Source: Hyphomonas sp. (GTDB lineage: Bacteria; Pseudomonadota; Alphaproteobacteria; Caulobacterales; Hyphomonadaceae). From it: a stretch of DNA of 64,000 nucleotides. Positions 19,394 through 28,932 of the stretch are shown one piece after another (the first letter of the stretch is position 1; each line of letters opens with the position of its first letter). Position numbers and translations under genes: made by a program. The notes below the pieces were generated by a model, which was not told where the DNA came from, made no database searches, and saw only the letters and a list, made by a program, of their open reading frames with translations. The stretch spans positions 1-64,000 of the forward strand of contig VMTE01000012.1 in the NCBI GenBank assembly GCA_013791775.1. The letters run 5' to 3'.

Positions 19394-20311
19394 ATGACGA
19401 AACTCTTCATTTTCTGGGGCAGCTGGGCCTGGTTTCCGTTTGCGGTGCTCTGCCTCCTGCGGATATGGCGGGGCAAGCCGCTGGTAAAGGTGCTGGCGGC
19501 GCTGGCACTGGCCGTGTCCAGCGTGCCCGCCTACGCACGCTTCGTCGAGCCGCGTATCCTCGTCGCGCACCACGAAACCATCCTCCTGCACGGCGCCAGC
19601 GACACGTCACCCGCGATCCGGATAGCCCTCTTCGGTGACCCGCATATCGGCATGTTCGGACATGCCATGCCGATCCGGAGGATTGTCGAGCGCATCAACG
19701 CGCAGGATGTCGATGCCGTGTTCCTGGCCGGCGACCTGACCTACCATCCGGACCCGGAAGATATACAGGAAGACTTCGCCGCGCTCGCCGCACTGGACGC
19801 GCCCCTCTACGCCGTCCTCGGCAACCACGATGTCGGCTTTCCCGGACACGACCTGTCCGATCCCCTGCTCGCAGCGCTCGGCGAGGCGGGCGCCACGATC
19901 CTTCACAACCGCGCTTTCGAGGTGGAGATCGGCGGTCAGCCCGTGATCGTGTCCGGCGCTTCGGACCTGTGGCAGCGGCGGCAGGATTTCGGGTTTTCGT
20001 CGGCCCTTCCCGCCGGCAAGCCGGTGATCCTGCTGACCCATAATCCGGATACCGCGCGCGTGGTTCCGGATGACTTCCCCTACGATCTCATGCTGGCCGG
20101 TCACACGCATGGCGGCCAAGTCCGCATTCCGTGGCTCTACAAGCGCTTCCTTCCGGTCCGCGGCCCCTTTGACAAGGAACTCCACCACTTCGCCTCACCG
20201 GCGGGTGAGCGCCTCGTCTATGTCACCACGGGCACCGGCATGGTGGGCGTTCCCCTGCGCTTCCTGATGCCGCCGCGCGTGGACATCCTGACCATCCACC
20301 TGCCGGAATGA
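19394..20311 (+). CDS. membrane-anchored metallophosphoesterase
   Basis: The calcineurin-like phosphoesterase motifs appear in order: GDPHIG (about 81-86), GDLTY, GNHD, a THNPD histidine and GHTHGGQ. Two hydrophobic segments (about 1-22 and 31-48) precede the catalytic domain, so the enzyme is probably anchored in the inner membrane. The 305-residue layout resembles the YaeI/YkuE group of membrane phosphoesterases, some of which cleave UDP-diacylglucosamine or related lipids. The actual substrate is not shown by sequence. It has its own ATG just after the glnA terminator. Confidence 0.87.
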   Translation: MTKLFIFWGSWAWFPFAVLCLLRIWRGKPLVKVLAALALAVSSVPAYARFVEPRILVAHHETILLHGASDTSPAIRIALFGDPHIGMFGHAMPIRRIVERINAQDVDAVFLAGDLTYHPDPEDIQEDFAALAALDAPLYAVLGNHDVGFPGHDLSDPLLAALGEAGATILHNRAFEVEIGGQPVIVSGASDLWQRRQDFGFSSALPAGKPVILLTHNPDTARVVPDDFPYDLMLAGHTHGGQVRIPWLYKRFLPVRGPFDKELHHFASPAGERLVYVTTGTGMVGVPLRFLMPPRVDILTIHLPE

Positions 20312-20340
20312 AAAAGCCCCGGCGGTGAGGCCGGGGCTCA
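20312..20340 (-). terminator. bidirectional terminator, mainly for clpX
   Basis: AGCCCCGGC and GCCGGGGCT form a 9-bp stem. The minus strand continues with TTTTT, fitting termination of clpX. The hairpin sits between convergent genes and can also serve the phosphoesterase. Confidence 0.85.
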
Positions 20341-20364
20341 TTCATATGCCGTACGCGGAGAGGT

Positions 20365-21627
20365 TCAGCCCGCTTCGGTCTGTGTCTTGTTGGCGTGCAC
20401 GTAGAGCGGTTCGGCATTGCCTTCCACCACTTCGGCATTGATCACGACTTCTTCCACGCCGCGCAGGTTCGGCAGTTCGAACATCGTGTCGAGCAGGATT
20501 CCCTCCATGATGGAGCGGAGGCCGCGGGCACCGGTCTTGCGGCCGATGGCCTTGCGGGCGACCGAGACCAGCGCCTCGGGCGTGAACGTCAGCGCGACGT
20601 TCTCCATGTCGAACAGCTTCTGGTACTGCTTCAGGAGTGCGTTTTTCGGCTGGGTGAGGATCTGGATGAGGGCTTTCTCGTCGAGATCTTCCAAGGTCGC
20701 GATGACCGGCAGACGGCCAATGAATTCCGGAATCAGGCCGAACTTCTGCAGATCTTCCGGTTCGGTGTTCCGCAGCGTTTCGCCGACGCCCTTTTCACTG
20801 GCATTCTTGATCGTCGCCCCGAAGCCGATCGAGGCGTTGTCACCGCGCGCGGCGATGATCTTCTCGAGGCCGGCAAAGGCGCCGCCGCAGATGAAGAGGA
20901 TGTTCGTCGTATCAACCTGCAGGAATTCCTGCTGCGGATGTTTCCGTCCGCCCTGGGGCGGAACCGCCGCAACGGTGCCTTCCATGATCTTCAGGAGCGC
21001 CTGCTGCACGCCCTCGCCCGACACGTCGCGCGTGATCGAGGGGTTGTCCGACTTGCGGGAAATCTTGTCGATCTCGTCGATATAGACGATGCCGCGCTGC
21101 GCCCGTTCGACATTGTAGTCGGCGGACTGGAGCAACTTCAGGACGATGTTCTCGACGTCCTCGCCGACATAGCCGGCTTCGGTCAGCGTCGTGGCATCGG
21201 CCATCGTGAAGGGCACATCCAGGATGCGCGCCAAGGTCTGGGCCAGCAGGGTCTTGCCGCAGCCCGTGGGGCCGACCAGCAGGATGTTGGATTTCGACAG
21301 CTCCACGCCGTCGGTCTTGCCGGCATTGGAGAGGCGTTTGTAATGGTTGTGCACCGCAACGGAGAGTATCCGCTTCGCGTGGCGCTGGCCGATGACGTAA
21401 TCATCAAGCACGTCGCAGATTTCCTGCGGCGTGGGCACGCCTTCGCGGGACTTGATCGCCGAGGTTTTGTTTTCCTCGCGAATGATGTCCATGCAGAGTT
21501 CGACGCATTCATCGCAGATGAACACGGTGGGGCCCGCAATGAGCTTTTTCACCTCATGCTGGCTCTTTCCGCAGAAAGAACAGTAGAGCGTGTTCTTGGA
21601 GTCGCCGGAGCCGTTTTGCTTCGTCAT
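20365..21627 (-). CDS. clpX: ATP-dependent Clp protease ATP-binding subunit ClpX
   Basis: ClpX is the AAA+ unfoldase of the ClpXP protease, essential for cell-cycle regulator turnover in Caulobacter relatives. The zinc-binding domain has C16, C19, C38 and C41. Walker A GPTGCGKT is at 119-126 and Walker B IDEID at 183-187. The GYVGEDVE loop, the IGFGATI segment used to dock ClpP, and the RIGF/sensor region GARGLRSI are present. It is 420 residues long. It lies 128 bases downstream of clpP on the same strand. Confidence 0.97.
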   Translation of the reverse strand: MTKQNGSGDSKNTLYCSFCGKSQHEVKKLIAGPTVFICDECVELCMDIIREENKTSAIKSREGVPTPQEICDVLDDYVIGQRHAKRILSVAVHNHYKRLSNAGKTDGVELSKSNILLVGPTGCGKTLLAQTLARILDVPFTMADATTLTEAGYVGEDVENIVLKLLQSADYNVERAQRGIVYIDEIDKISRKSDNPSITRDVSGEGVQQALLKIMEGTVAAVPPQGGRKHPQQEFLQVDTTNILFICGGAFAGLEKIIAARGDNASIGFGATIKNASEKGVGETLRNTEPEDLQKFGLIPEFIGRLPVIATLEDLDEKALIQILTQPKNALLKQYQKLFDMENVALTFTPEALVSVARKAIGRKTGARGLRSIMEGILLDTMFELPNLRGVEEVVINAEVVEGNAEPLYVHANKTQTEAG

Positions 21628-21755
21628 AACTTCCTCAATGCCGCGAAACGTTTAACGCGGGCTTTAAGGCCCGCACCAAGACGATCCGTTCAGTTTCAAG
21701 TCTATAGTTGTTCGTGCAGCCTGCAAGGGGCGGGCCGCAGGTTTGACACAGCCGC

Positions 21756-22379
21756 TTATTTCTCGTCTTCCGCGGCCCGGCGCTCGTAAACCTTGTCCAC
21801 AATGCCGAATTCCATGGCCTGCTGGGCCGTCTGGAACGTATCGCGGTCCAGCGTACGCTCGATGACTTCATACGGCTGGCCGGTATGGCGCACATAAATT
21901 TCGTTAAGACGGCGCTTCAATTCGATAATCTCTTCGGCATGGCGCTCGATATCGGTCGCGACCCCCGAATAGCCGCCCGAAGGCTGGTGAAGCATGACGC
22001 GGGCGTTTGGCAGCGCGATCCGCAGGCCTTTTTCCCCTGCGGCAAGCAGCAGCGAGCCCATCGAGGCCGCCTGGCCGATGCAGACCGTGGAAATCGGGCA
22101 GCGCACGTACTGCATCGTGTCATAGATCGCCAGGCCCGACGAGACGTAGCCGCCTGGGCTGTTGATATACATGGCAATTTCGCGCTTCGGGTTCTCGGAT
22201 TCGAGGAAAAGCAGCTGGGCGGTGGTCAATGCGGCCACGCTGTCATCGATGCCGCCGGTAACAAAGATGATCCGTTCTTTCAGCAGCCGCGAGAAGATAT
22301 CGAAGGCCCGCTCTCCCCGGCTCGTTTGTTCGACGACCATGGGGACAAGATTGAGCGCGGTCTCATGGATATTGGACAT
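21756..22379 (-). CDS. clpP: ATP-dependent Clp protease proteolytic subunit
   Basis: ClpP forms the tetradecameric serine protease chamber. The catalytic triad is visible as S106 (GQAASMGS), H131 (MLHQPSGG) and D180 (LDRDTF). The protein is 207 residues from the ATG at 22377-22379 ([18 protein letters not shown]), preceded by GAAGG. A longer frame upstream lacks family support. The propeptide-like N-terminus before TSRGERAFD is typical. It sits upstream of clpX. Confidence 0.97.
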   Translation of the reverse strand: MSNIHETALNLVPMVVEQTSRGERAFDIFSRLLKERIIFVTGGIDDSVAALTTAQLLFLESENPKREIAMYINSPGGYVSSGLAIYDTMQYVRCPISTVCIGQAASMGSLLLAAGEKGLRIALPNARVMLHQPSGGYSGVATDIERHAEEIIELKRRLNEIYVRHTGQPYEVIERTLDRDTFQTAQQAMEFGIVDKVYERRAAEDEK

Positions 22380-22490
22380 CAAGTAAGCCTTCGAAAAACA
22401 GGGCTGAATCAGCAAAGCCAATGATTGGCAGATGCCCCTATATTTGTCCACGCAGGCACGGCCGCAAGTGGCAGCCAGCTGTGGATAGGC

Positions 22491-23384
22491 TCAGCGGAAG
22501 GGCCACTCCCCTGCACCGCTGGGCAAGGGACCGGCGGGATCCCTTATGAAAGCGGCGTAGTCGGCAATGACATTTGCGCGCTGCAGATCGCTGAGCAGCA
22601 CATGGTAGCCGGCGGGATAGTACACCGTGCGGACATGGCGCGGCAGATGCGGCGCGGTCCGCCGGAGCCCGGTCTCCGGAACCACGGCATCGCGCGCGCC
22701 ATACGCCGCCAGTACCGGCAAGGCGGGTGGAAGGCGCCTGGCCTGTTCATGCGCACGCTCCATCAGCGACACCGCGCCTGCCAGCTGGTCGATCCGGTTT
22801 CGCTGCGCATGCAGCGGATCGGCGTCCTGCAGCGCCAAAAAGGCGTCATTGTCCGTCATCTTCGGCTTCGCCATTTCTGGCGGCCGCACCACCATGGCGG
22901 GCGCAAACCGCGCGCCCAACCAGAGGGTCGATGCAAACAGGGGATTCAATGCGCCCCACCCCCGAAGCCCCGGCCCCGAGAGGATCAAACGATCCGCATC
23001 TGGCGGCGATGGCGAGGCGAAGGCCGTGATGGCCACCGCCGCGCCCATCGAGATCGCAACCACCGTCAGCTTCGCCGCAGGATGCGCGGCGCGGGCGAGC
23101 GCGACCGCCGTGCGCAGGTCTTCCCGCATCAATTCATCGCCTGCCCAATGTCCGCGCTGGACCGAGCGGCCGAAGCCGCGCTGGTCGTAAGCGTAGACCG
23201 GAATGCCGGCCTTCGCCCATTCGGGCGCGGCCAACCGGAATTCTCCGGCGTAGTTGTTCATGCCGTGGATGCCGACAATCACATGCCCGGCGGCATCCGC
23301 ATGGTCAGGTTTCCACACGCTGAGGCCCAACCGGGCGCCATCATGGGCCAGCATCGCGCCTTGATCTTCAAGAAACGCGGGCAT
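22491..23384 (-). CDS. alpha/beta hydrolase (monoacylglycerol lipase-like), cytosolic paralogue
   Basis: A 297-residue Hydrolase_4/serine aminopeptidase S33-type enzyme. The nucleophile sits in AISMGA (S112), where the first glycine of GxSxG is alanine. ARDAVVPE supplies the acid and AGYHVLL the histidine, with YDQRGFGRS near residue 66. It is clearly a paralogue of the next gene (shared LRGWGALNPL/LRGWGAINPL, PSGxGEWPFR and NxxYA segments) but has no signal peptide. It starts 9 bases after the paralogue's stop, so the two are co-transcribed. Substrates may be lipid esters, which is family-level inference. Confidence 0.85.
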   Translation of the reverse strand: MPAFLEDQGAMLAHDGARLGLSVWKPDHADAAGHVIVGIHGMNNYAGEFRLAAPEWAKAGIPVYAYDQRGFGRSVQRGHWAGDELMREDLRTAVALARAAHPAAKLTVVAISMGAAVAITAFASPSPPDADRLILSGPGLRGWGALNPLFASTLWLGARFAPAMVVRPPEMAKPKMTDNDAFLALQDADPLHAQRNRIDQLAGAVSLMERAHEQARRLPPALPVLAAYGARDAVVPETGLRRTAPHLPRHVRTVYYPAGYHVLLSDLQRANVIADYAAFIRDPAGPLPSGAGEWPFR

Positions 23385-23393
23385 GCCTTGGCG

Positions 23394-24479
23394 TCAGCAA
23401 GCCGCGGACGCGGCCGGCAGGCTTGCCATCTGCAGGCAGGGATGGCGGAACGGCCACTCGCCTTCGCCGCTCGGCAACGGAGCCTCCGGGTCTTTGATAA
23501 AGGCGAGATAGTCAGCGTGGACCTTCTCGGCCTGAAGGTCGCGCAACAGCATGTGATAGCCGTTCGGATAGTATACCGTGCGGACGTTCGGCGGCAGCAG
23601 CTTCGCCGTCCGCTCGACGCCGTTTTCCGGCACGACGATATCCCGGGCACCATAGGACGCGAGAATGGGAAGGTTCCTCGGCAGAGCCGCCGCTGACTGG
23701 TGCGCGTGCTCCATGAGCGTGACGAGCCCGAAAACGGCATCAATGCGATTCTCATAGGTCATGTTGGGATCCGACCAGGTCCGGCGCAGCATAGCGAGGT
23801 TGTCGGACGGCTCGATCTTGATAAGCCCGGCCGGCGGCACGACGATCCATCCAGGGTTCATGTGTGCGGACGCATAGAGGCTCGCCCGGTAAAGCGGATT
23901 GATCGCCCCCCAGCCGCGCAGGCCCGGACCGGACAGGATCAACCGGTCGGCCTTGGGCGGATCGTCCGATCCGAACGCTGTCAGCGCAACCGAGGCGCCC
24001 ATCGAGACGCCGACCACCGTGATCACCGCGCCCGGATGGCGCTTACGGGCCACATCCACCGCCGTGCGCAGGTCTGCGCGCATCAGTTCTTCTTCCGGCC
24101 AGTAGCCCTTGTTGGGAGACCGGCCAAACCCGCGCTGGTCGTAGGCGTATGACGTGACGCCATGCTTGGCCCAATAGGGCGCCGCCATGTGGAATGCGTT
24201 GGCGTAGTCGCTCATGCCATGCACCGCGACGACGACGTAGTCCGGTTCGGCGGTGCCTTCGGCCGGCCAGACGGTCAGGCCGAGGCGGGCGCCATCGGCA
24301 GCGATGAACGTGTTCTGTTCCGGCAGAAAAGAAGGCGCGACCGATTCGGCGGTTTTCAGCGCGCCGATCGTCACCGGATGGGCGCAAGCGGGCATCGCCA
24401 TCACGGCCAAGCCGCTGACCAGCGCAGCAATCCCTGCCCGCAAGCGCACTACCCAACTCTGCTTGGAGATGGTCTTCAT
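23394..24479 (-). CDS. alpha/beta hydrolase with signal peptide, tandem paralogue
   Basis: This 361-residue paralogue of the adjacent hydrolase has an N-terminal signal peptide (about residues 1-33, ending MPACA before HPVT), so it is probably periplasmic or outer-membrane associated. The catalytic site is GVSMGA (S159) with the acid in ARDIVVPE and histidine in NGYHMLL. The PWR-like end EGEWPFR is followed by a unique Cys-containing tail (HPCLQMASLPAASAAC). The start is the ATG at 24477-24479. It is divergent from the M28 peptidase gene. Confidence 0.85.
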   Translation of the reverse strand: MKTISKQSWVVRLRAGIAALVSGLAVMAMPACAHPVTIGALKTAESVAPSFLPEQNTFIAADGARLGLTVWPAEGTAEPDYVVVAVHGMSDYANAFHMAAPYWAKHGVTSYAYDQRGFGRSPNKGYWPEEELMRADLRTAVDVARKRHPGAVITVVGVSMGASVALTAFGSDDPPKADRLILSGPGLRGWGAINPLYRASLYASAHMNPGWIVVPPAGLIKIEPSDNLAMLRRTWSDPNMTYENRIDAVFGLVTLMEHAHQSAAALPRNLPILASYGARDIVVPENGVERTAKLLPPNVRTVYYPNGYHMLLRDLQAEKVHADYLAFIKDPEAPLPSGEGEWPFRHPCLQMASLPAASAAC

Positions 24480-24673
24480 GTTGAATTCCTTGCCGGGCCG
24501 TACCGCCCACATACTGCCAGTTTATAGAAATTGCGCCTGAACGGACAGTAACAAGAGAGAAAACACATGATGAAGGCTCCGATTTGCACGGGCGGAAGCC
24601 GCAGCTGCGCTTGATGCCCCCCGTTTGTCGTGCCAGACCCGGCCCATCCAAAACTCTGACCGGGATCCCTGTC

Positions 24674-26416
24674 ATGAAAAGACACCATGCTCTACTCGGC
24701 GCTGTGGCCGCACTCACGCTGGCCGCTTGCGCGCAGGATGCCGCTGCGCCGGCTTCTGAAATCGAAGCCGCGCCGGCCGAAGCCTTGCTGCTGCCGCTTC
24801 CGGACGCCACCACGGCGGACATCACGGCGCCTGATCTCGCCGTTCGCATCAAGACGCTCGCCGACGACGCCTTCGAAGGCCGCGGCCCCGGCACCCCGGT
24901 GGGTGAAGGCGCTGCCGCCTGGATTGCCGCCGAAATGGCCCGGATCGGACTTGCGCCCGGCGGCGACAACGGCACCTTCTTCCAGGAAGTGAAAATGGTG
25001 AACCAGACGGTCGATCCGGCTACGACTGAACTGGTGGTCACCTGGCCGGGCGGCGAGGATCTCTCGCTCGCCTACAAGGACCAGGCTGTTTACTGGACCA
25101 AGCACCAGAATTCGGACGAGGTGACCTTCGGTCCGTCCGATGTGGTTTTTGTCGGCTACGGGATCACGGCGCCCGAGTACGGCTGGGACGACTACGCCAA
25201 CCTGGACGTCAAGGGCAAAACCGTCCTGATACTTGTCAACGATCCGGGCTATGCCACCGAGGATCCACAACTCTTCAACGGCAGGTCCATGACGTACTAT
25301 GGCCGCTGGACCTACAAATTTGAGGAAGCGGCGCGCCAGGGCGCTGCGGCGGCCATCGTCATCCACGAAACTGCCCCGGCCGCTTATGGCTGGGAAGTTG
25401 TCGCGGGCTCCTGGACCGGCGCCCAGTCCGATCTCGTGCGCGCAGACGGCGGCGACAGCCGTGCGCTGCTTGAAGGCTGGATCACGCGCGACATCGCGGC
25501 CGAAATGTTCAGCAAGGCCGGTCTCGATCTCGAGCTGATGAAGACGGCGGCCAAGACCCGCGGCTTCGTGTCCGTTCCGCTCGAAGGCCTGAAGATGCGC
25601 GGCACGGTCCACCAGACGATCGAGCCGCTCTCCAGCCGCAACGTCATCGGTGTGCTTCCGGGTACCACGGCGCCCGGCGAATATATTCTGTACACTGCGC
25701 ACTGGGATCACCTCGGCAAGAAGACCGGCGAGAAGGCCGGCAAGGAAGGCCAGGACTTCTACGCCGATGAAATCTTCAACGGCGCCGTCGACAACGCGAC
25801 CGGTGTGGCTGCCCTGCTCGAGATTGCCGAAGCGGCCAAAGCTGCGCCGACAGCCCGCTCGAACATCTTCGTGTCCGTCACGCTGGAAGAGTCCGGCCTT
25901 CTGGGATCGGCCTACTACGCCGAGCATCCCACCGTACCGCTGAACAAGATCGTCGCCGGCATCAACATGGACGGCGCCCTGCCCATTGGCCGGACGAAAG
26001 ACATGATCGTCGTCGGCTTCGGCGCGTCGCAACTCGAAGAACGCTTGAAGGCAGTGCTCGAAACGCAAGGTCGCGAGGTGAAACCGGACCAGTTGCCGGA
26101 AGCCGGCTATTTCTATCGTTCGGACCATATTTCCTTCGCCAAGAAGGGTGTGCCGATGCTTTATGCTGATGGCGGTCAGGACAAGGTCGAAGGCGGTATC
26201 GCCGCCGGCAAGGCTGCCGCAGCGGCCTATACCGCCGAGCGCTATCACAAGCCGATGGACGAGTATTCGGACACCTGGGACATGTCAGGCTTCCAGGAAG
26301 ACATCGAGACGCTGTACAAGGTCGGGAGTGGCATTGCGGACTCGGCCGACTGGCCGACCTGGTATGCCGGCAACGAGTTTGAAGCGACCCGCAAGGCAAG
26401 TCTCGGCGAGCCGTAA
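24674..26416 (+). CDS. M28 family zinc metallopeptidase, lipoprotein
   Basis: A 580-residue secreted peptidase. The first 19 residues form a lipoprotein signal ending in the lipobox LAAC (C19), so the mature protein is lipid-anchored in the envelope. A PA-domain-like insert (about 150-330) precedes the M28 catalytic domain. Zinc and catalytic segments visible are TAHWDHLG, GAVDNATGVAALLE, VTLEESGLLGS, NMDGALP and RSDHISFAKKGVPML. The family includes aminopeptidases and glutamate carboxypeptidase-like enzymes that process peptides in the periplasm. It lies 20 bases upstream of rlmJ. Confidence 0.92.
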   Translation: MKRHHALLGAVAALTLAACAQDAAAPASEIEAAPAEALLLPLPDATTADITAPDLAVRIKTLADDAFEGRGPGTPVGEGAAAWIAAEMARIGLAPGGDNGTFFQEVKMVNQTVDPATTELVVTWPGGEDLSLAYKDQAVYWTKHQNSDEVTFGPSDVVFVGYGITAPEYGWDDYANLDVKGKTVLILVNDPGYATEDPQLFNGRSMTYYGRWTYKFEEAARQGAAAAIVIHETAPAAYGWEVVAGSWTGAQSDLVRADGGDSRALLEGWITRDIAAEMFSKAGLDLELMKTAAKTRGFVSVPLEGLKMRGTVHQTIEPLSSRNVIGVLPGTTAPGEYILYTAHWDHLGKKTGEKAGKEGQDFYADEIFNGAVDNATGVAALLEIAEAAKAAPTARSNIFVSVTLEESGLLGSAYYAEHPTVPLNKIVAGINMDGALPIGRTKDMIVVGFGASQLEERLKAVLETQGREVKPDQLPEAGYFYRSDHISFAKKGVPMLYADGGQDKVEGGIAAGKAAAAAYTAERYHKPMDEYSDTWDMSGFQEDIETLYKVGSGIADSADWPTWYAGNEFEATRKASLGEP

Positions 26417-26436
26417 GCCAGGTTCGAGGTCGGGAA

Positions 26437-27225
26437 ATGCTGTCCTACCAGCACGGTTTCCACGCAGGTAACCGGGCCGACGTGCTCAAGCACGCCGTGC
26501 TCGACCTCATCCTGCGGGATGCTGCCAGGGGCGCGCGTCCGGTCCTCTATGTGGAGACACACTCCGGACGCGGACGATATGACCTGACCGGTCCCCAGGC
26601 CCGCAAGGGCGGCGAGGCGGACACCGGCGTCCTGGCGCTGCTGAAGGGCGGGGCGCCAGCAGGCTTCGATGACTGGCTGAGCCTCGTCCGGGCGCGCGGC
26701 GAGACGGACTATCCCGGCTCGCCCGCGCTCGCCCTCGCCCGGCTGCCCGCGTCGGCCCGGGCGGTCTTGTTCGAGCGCCATCCGGCGGAGTTCAAGGCGC
26801 TCTCCGGAAATGTTGGCGCCGATCCCCGTGTGCTTGTCCGGGAAGCCGATGGCTATGCCGGCGCGCTCAGGCTGGCGCCGCGCGGGCATGAGCAGATCAT
26901 TGTTTTCTCTGACCCGAGCTATGAAACGCGGCGCGATATCGAGGCCCTGGCGCTCTGGACCCCGAAAGCCCTGAAGCGTTGGCCGACCGGCATGATCCTG
27001 CTGTGGCTGCCCCTGTTCCGGGACGGACGGGAAGCCGAGTTCGGCGAACTCCTCGCCGAGCTCGGCGCCAATCTGATCGCCGGTTCGCGCTGGCCGGTCG
27101 CCCCGGCTGAAACGAGTTCACTGGAAGGCACGGCTCTCGTCGGATTCCGCGTCCCCGGCGCCGCTGCGAAGGCCGCAGAAGCCATGGCGAAGGACCTCGA
27201 ATCGCTCTGGGCCCGCGGCACGTGA
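26437..27225 (+). CDS. rlmJ: 23S rRNA (adenine(2030)-N6)-methyltransferase RlmJ
   Basis: The 262-residue protein opens with MLSYQHGFHAGNRADVLKH, the family hallmark, and holds YVETHSGRGRYDL (SAM site) and a DPSYE variant of the catalytic DPPY motif. RlmJ methylates A2030 of 23S rRNA during assembly. It follows the M28 peptidase gene by 20 bases, and a hairpin lies 13 bases after its stop codon. Confidence 0.92.
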   Translation: MLSYQHGFHAGNRADVLKHAVLDLILRDAARGARPVLYVETHSGRGRYDLTGPQARKGGEADTGVLALLKGGAPAGFDDWLSLVRARGETDYPGSPALALARLPASARAVLFERHPAEFKALSGNVGADPRVLVREADGYAGALRLAPRGHEQIIVFSDPSYETRRDIEALALWTPKALKRWPTGMILLWLPLFRDGREAEFGELLAELGANLIAGSRWPVAPAETSSLEGTALVGFRVPGAAAKAAEAMAKDLESLWARGT

Positions 27226-27238
27226 GCCCTCAAAAAAT

Positions 27239-27262
27239 TCGCGTAATTCCCCAATCACGCGA
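27239..27262. terminator. hairpin downstream of rlmJ
   Basis: TCGCGTAATT and AATCACGCGA pair around CCCC with one mismatch. The plus strand then reads TTTACTT, a weak U-tract. The minus strand reads ATTTTTTG, but no minus-strand gene ends here. Confidence 0.45.
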
Positions 27263-27296
27263 TTTACTTAAAAGAGATTCATGTTAAATTTCTAAC

Positions 27297-27503
27297 ATGG
27301 ATTGTATTTCAGGTCCCGAAAGTGAATGGGCGCGCCTCAAGGGGAGGCCGGTTGCGGTCGCCTTTCATCTGGTCGAGATCAAACAGGCGCTGGTGTTCAT
27401 TCGCAGCAGCCTCCCCTTAAATGCGGACTCATTCGACATAGAAGCGGCCTGCGAGGACGCGCTCGAAGCCCTCGCCAGCCTCAGCGCCCACCTTCCGGCC
27501 TGA
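27297..27503 (+). CDS. small hypothetical protein (68 aa)
   Basis: A short frame with ATG at 27297, GC-rich third positions like neighbouring genes, and a predicted helical composition (HLVEIKQALVFIRSSL and CEDALEALASLSAHL). No family is recognised. A weak AAAGAG lies too far upstream to be a convincing ribosome-binding site, so initiation is uncertain. It fills the gap between rlmJ and the glycosyltransferase. Confidence 0.45.
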   Translation: MDCISGPESEWARLKGRPVAVAFHLVEIKQALVFIRSSLPLNADSFDIEAACEDALEALASLSAHLPA

Positions 27504-27612
27504 AGACACTCAACTGACAGGCGAGCCGCCGCTTCCGAATTCCCGCGTCGGGCTTGCTCTTCTGGCCACGGACTTGCATTGACGGGCGCTCCCCCAGCCT
27601 GAACGTTGCCCC

Positions 27613-28878
27613 ATGCCCGAACCTGCGCCTTCTGCCTCTTCCCGTCGCCCCGTGATGGACATCCTTGTCCAGCGCCAGCTCGACAACATGGCGACCGGCA
27701 ACGGCGCCTATCTCGAAACCTTCCTGCGCATGGTGAAACGCGCGGGTATGGACATCCGCATCGTGTTCGCGCCCTGGCAGTCGTTCGGCAATCGCCCCTG
27801 GGCGAGCGTGCATCCACGCCTCGCCGGCTTCACTTCGGCGGTCGTCTGGCCGGGCGCGGTGAAAATCGGCAACCGTTACTGGTCAACCTCGCCGCGCGTC
27901 TGGACACGTTTTGCTGTCCGTCTGGCGAAGGAAGCCGCTCGCCGCCTCGGTGCCGACATCGTCATCCCCAGCTATCTCGGCCGCGCGATCAGCCCGAAGG
28001 AAGCGGAGATCGTCGCGCACGTCTGCGACGCAAATCCGGCGGCCATCACGCTCGCCGAATACAGCTCGATGGGCCCCGCCCTGAAGAAGCTGAAGGCAAA
28101 GTCGATCCACGCCTGCCTGATGCACGACCTCCTGTCCGACCGCGCGGAGCGTTTCCGCGAAGGCGGCCAGGTGATCGACTTCGACGAGACAAGCCTCGAG
28201 ACCGAGATCGGCTGGCTGTCGAGCTGCGACCTGATCTTCTTCATCTCGGCCAACGAGCTCGCGAAGGTGCAGCGTTATCTCCCCAACACCCAGATGGCCT
28301 GGGTGCCGCCAGACGCGCCGGATTATCAGATCACGGAGAATTCCGGCGCACCCCGCGTGGTCTTCATCGGCACCGTGCATGGCGGTAATGCCGAAGCACT
28401 GAACCATTTCCTTGACGATGTCTGGCCCGGCATCCGCACCAAGGCGCCCACACTCGATTTCTGGATTGCCGGCTCCATCGGTAAGACGCTGACACCGGCC
28501 CGCGCCGCGCTGCCCGGCGTAAAAGTGCTCGGCCGCGTCGACTCCCTCGAATCCATCGGCGGCGCGAACGCCATCGGTCTCGCGCCGACGCGCTTTGCCA
28601 CCGGCACCAGTATCAAGGTCGCCGAATACCTGCTGCTTGGCATGCCCTGCGTCGCGTATCCGCTCGCACTGGAGGGCTTCGGCGATGCGCTGGACGATCT
28701 GGTCGTCACGGCGCCCGGCCCCGAAGCCCTTGCGGCCGAAATCCTCAGCCTGGCCCATGATGGTGCCCGCCGCGCCGCTCTTTCCGATGCAGCCCGCCAG
28801 CACGCCCGCGCGCGCCTGTCGCACGACGACGCCATCGCGGCGATCCACCGAATGCTGGCTGACGCAGCCAAGGCATAA
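27613..28878 (+). CDS. glycosyltransferase, group 1 (GT4-like)
   Basis: A 421-residue two-domain GT-B protein. The C-terminal half carries the GT4-type layout: RVVFIGTVHGGNAEALNHFLDDVWP, a WIAGSIG strand, VKVLGRVDSLESI, and IGLAPTRFATGTSIKVAEYLLLGMPCVAYPLALEGF, which holds the donor-binding glutamate region. The donor and acceptor are unknown. The start could also be the ATG 14 codons later (MDILVQRQLDN). No polysaccharide operon surrounds it, so its target is open. Confidence 0.85.
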   Translation: MPEPAPSASSRRPVMDILVQRQLDNMATGNGAYLETFLRMVKRAGMDIRIVFAPWQSFGNRPWASVHPRLAGFTSAVVWPGAVKIGNRYWSTSPRVWTRFAVRLAKEAARRLGADIVIPSYLGRAISPKEAEIVAHVCDANPAAITLAEYSSMGPALKKLKAKSIHACLMHDLLSDRAERFREGGQVIDFDETSLETEIGWLSSCDLIFFISANELAKVQRYLPNTQMAWVPPDAPDYQITENSGAPRVVFIGTVHGGNAEALNHFLDDVWPGIRTKAPTLDFWIAGSIGKTLTPARAALPGVKVLGRVDSLESIGGANAIGLAPTRFATGTSIKVAEYLLLGMPCVAYPLALEGFGDALDDLVVTAPGPEALAAEILSLAHDGARRAALSDAARQHARARLSHDDAIAAIHRMLADAAKA

Positions 28879-28879
28879 A

Positions 28880-28910
28880 AAAAGCGGGGCCGGATTGCTC
28901 CAGCCCCGCC
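28880..28910 (-). terminator. intrinsic terminator of the acyl-CoA dehydrogenase operon
   Basis: GCGGGGC and GCCCCGC form a stem around a 10-base loop. The minus strand continues with TTTTTTT, and the stop of the minus-strand operon is 22 bases upstream. The element sits between convergent genes and may work in both directions. Confidence 0.88.
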
Positions 28911-28932
28911 TTGTCATTGTATCGCTGAAGCC

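Noticed and set aside
20395-21789. 464-codon plus-strand frame opposite clpX
   Set aside because: It is the antisense shadow of clpX, with no family pattern and no ribosome-binding site.
24692-26248. 518-codon minus-strand frame opposite the M28 peptidase
   Set aside because: It is an antisense shadow of high-GC coding sequence.
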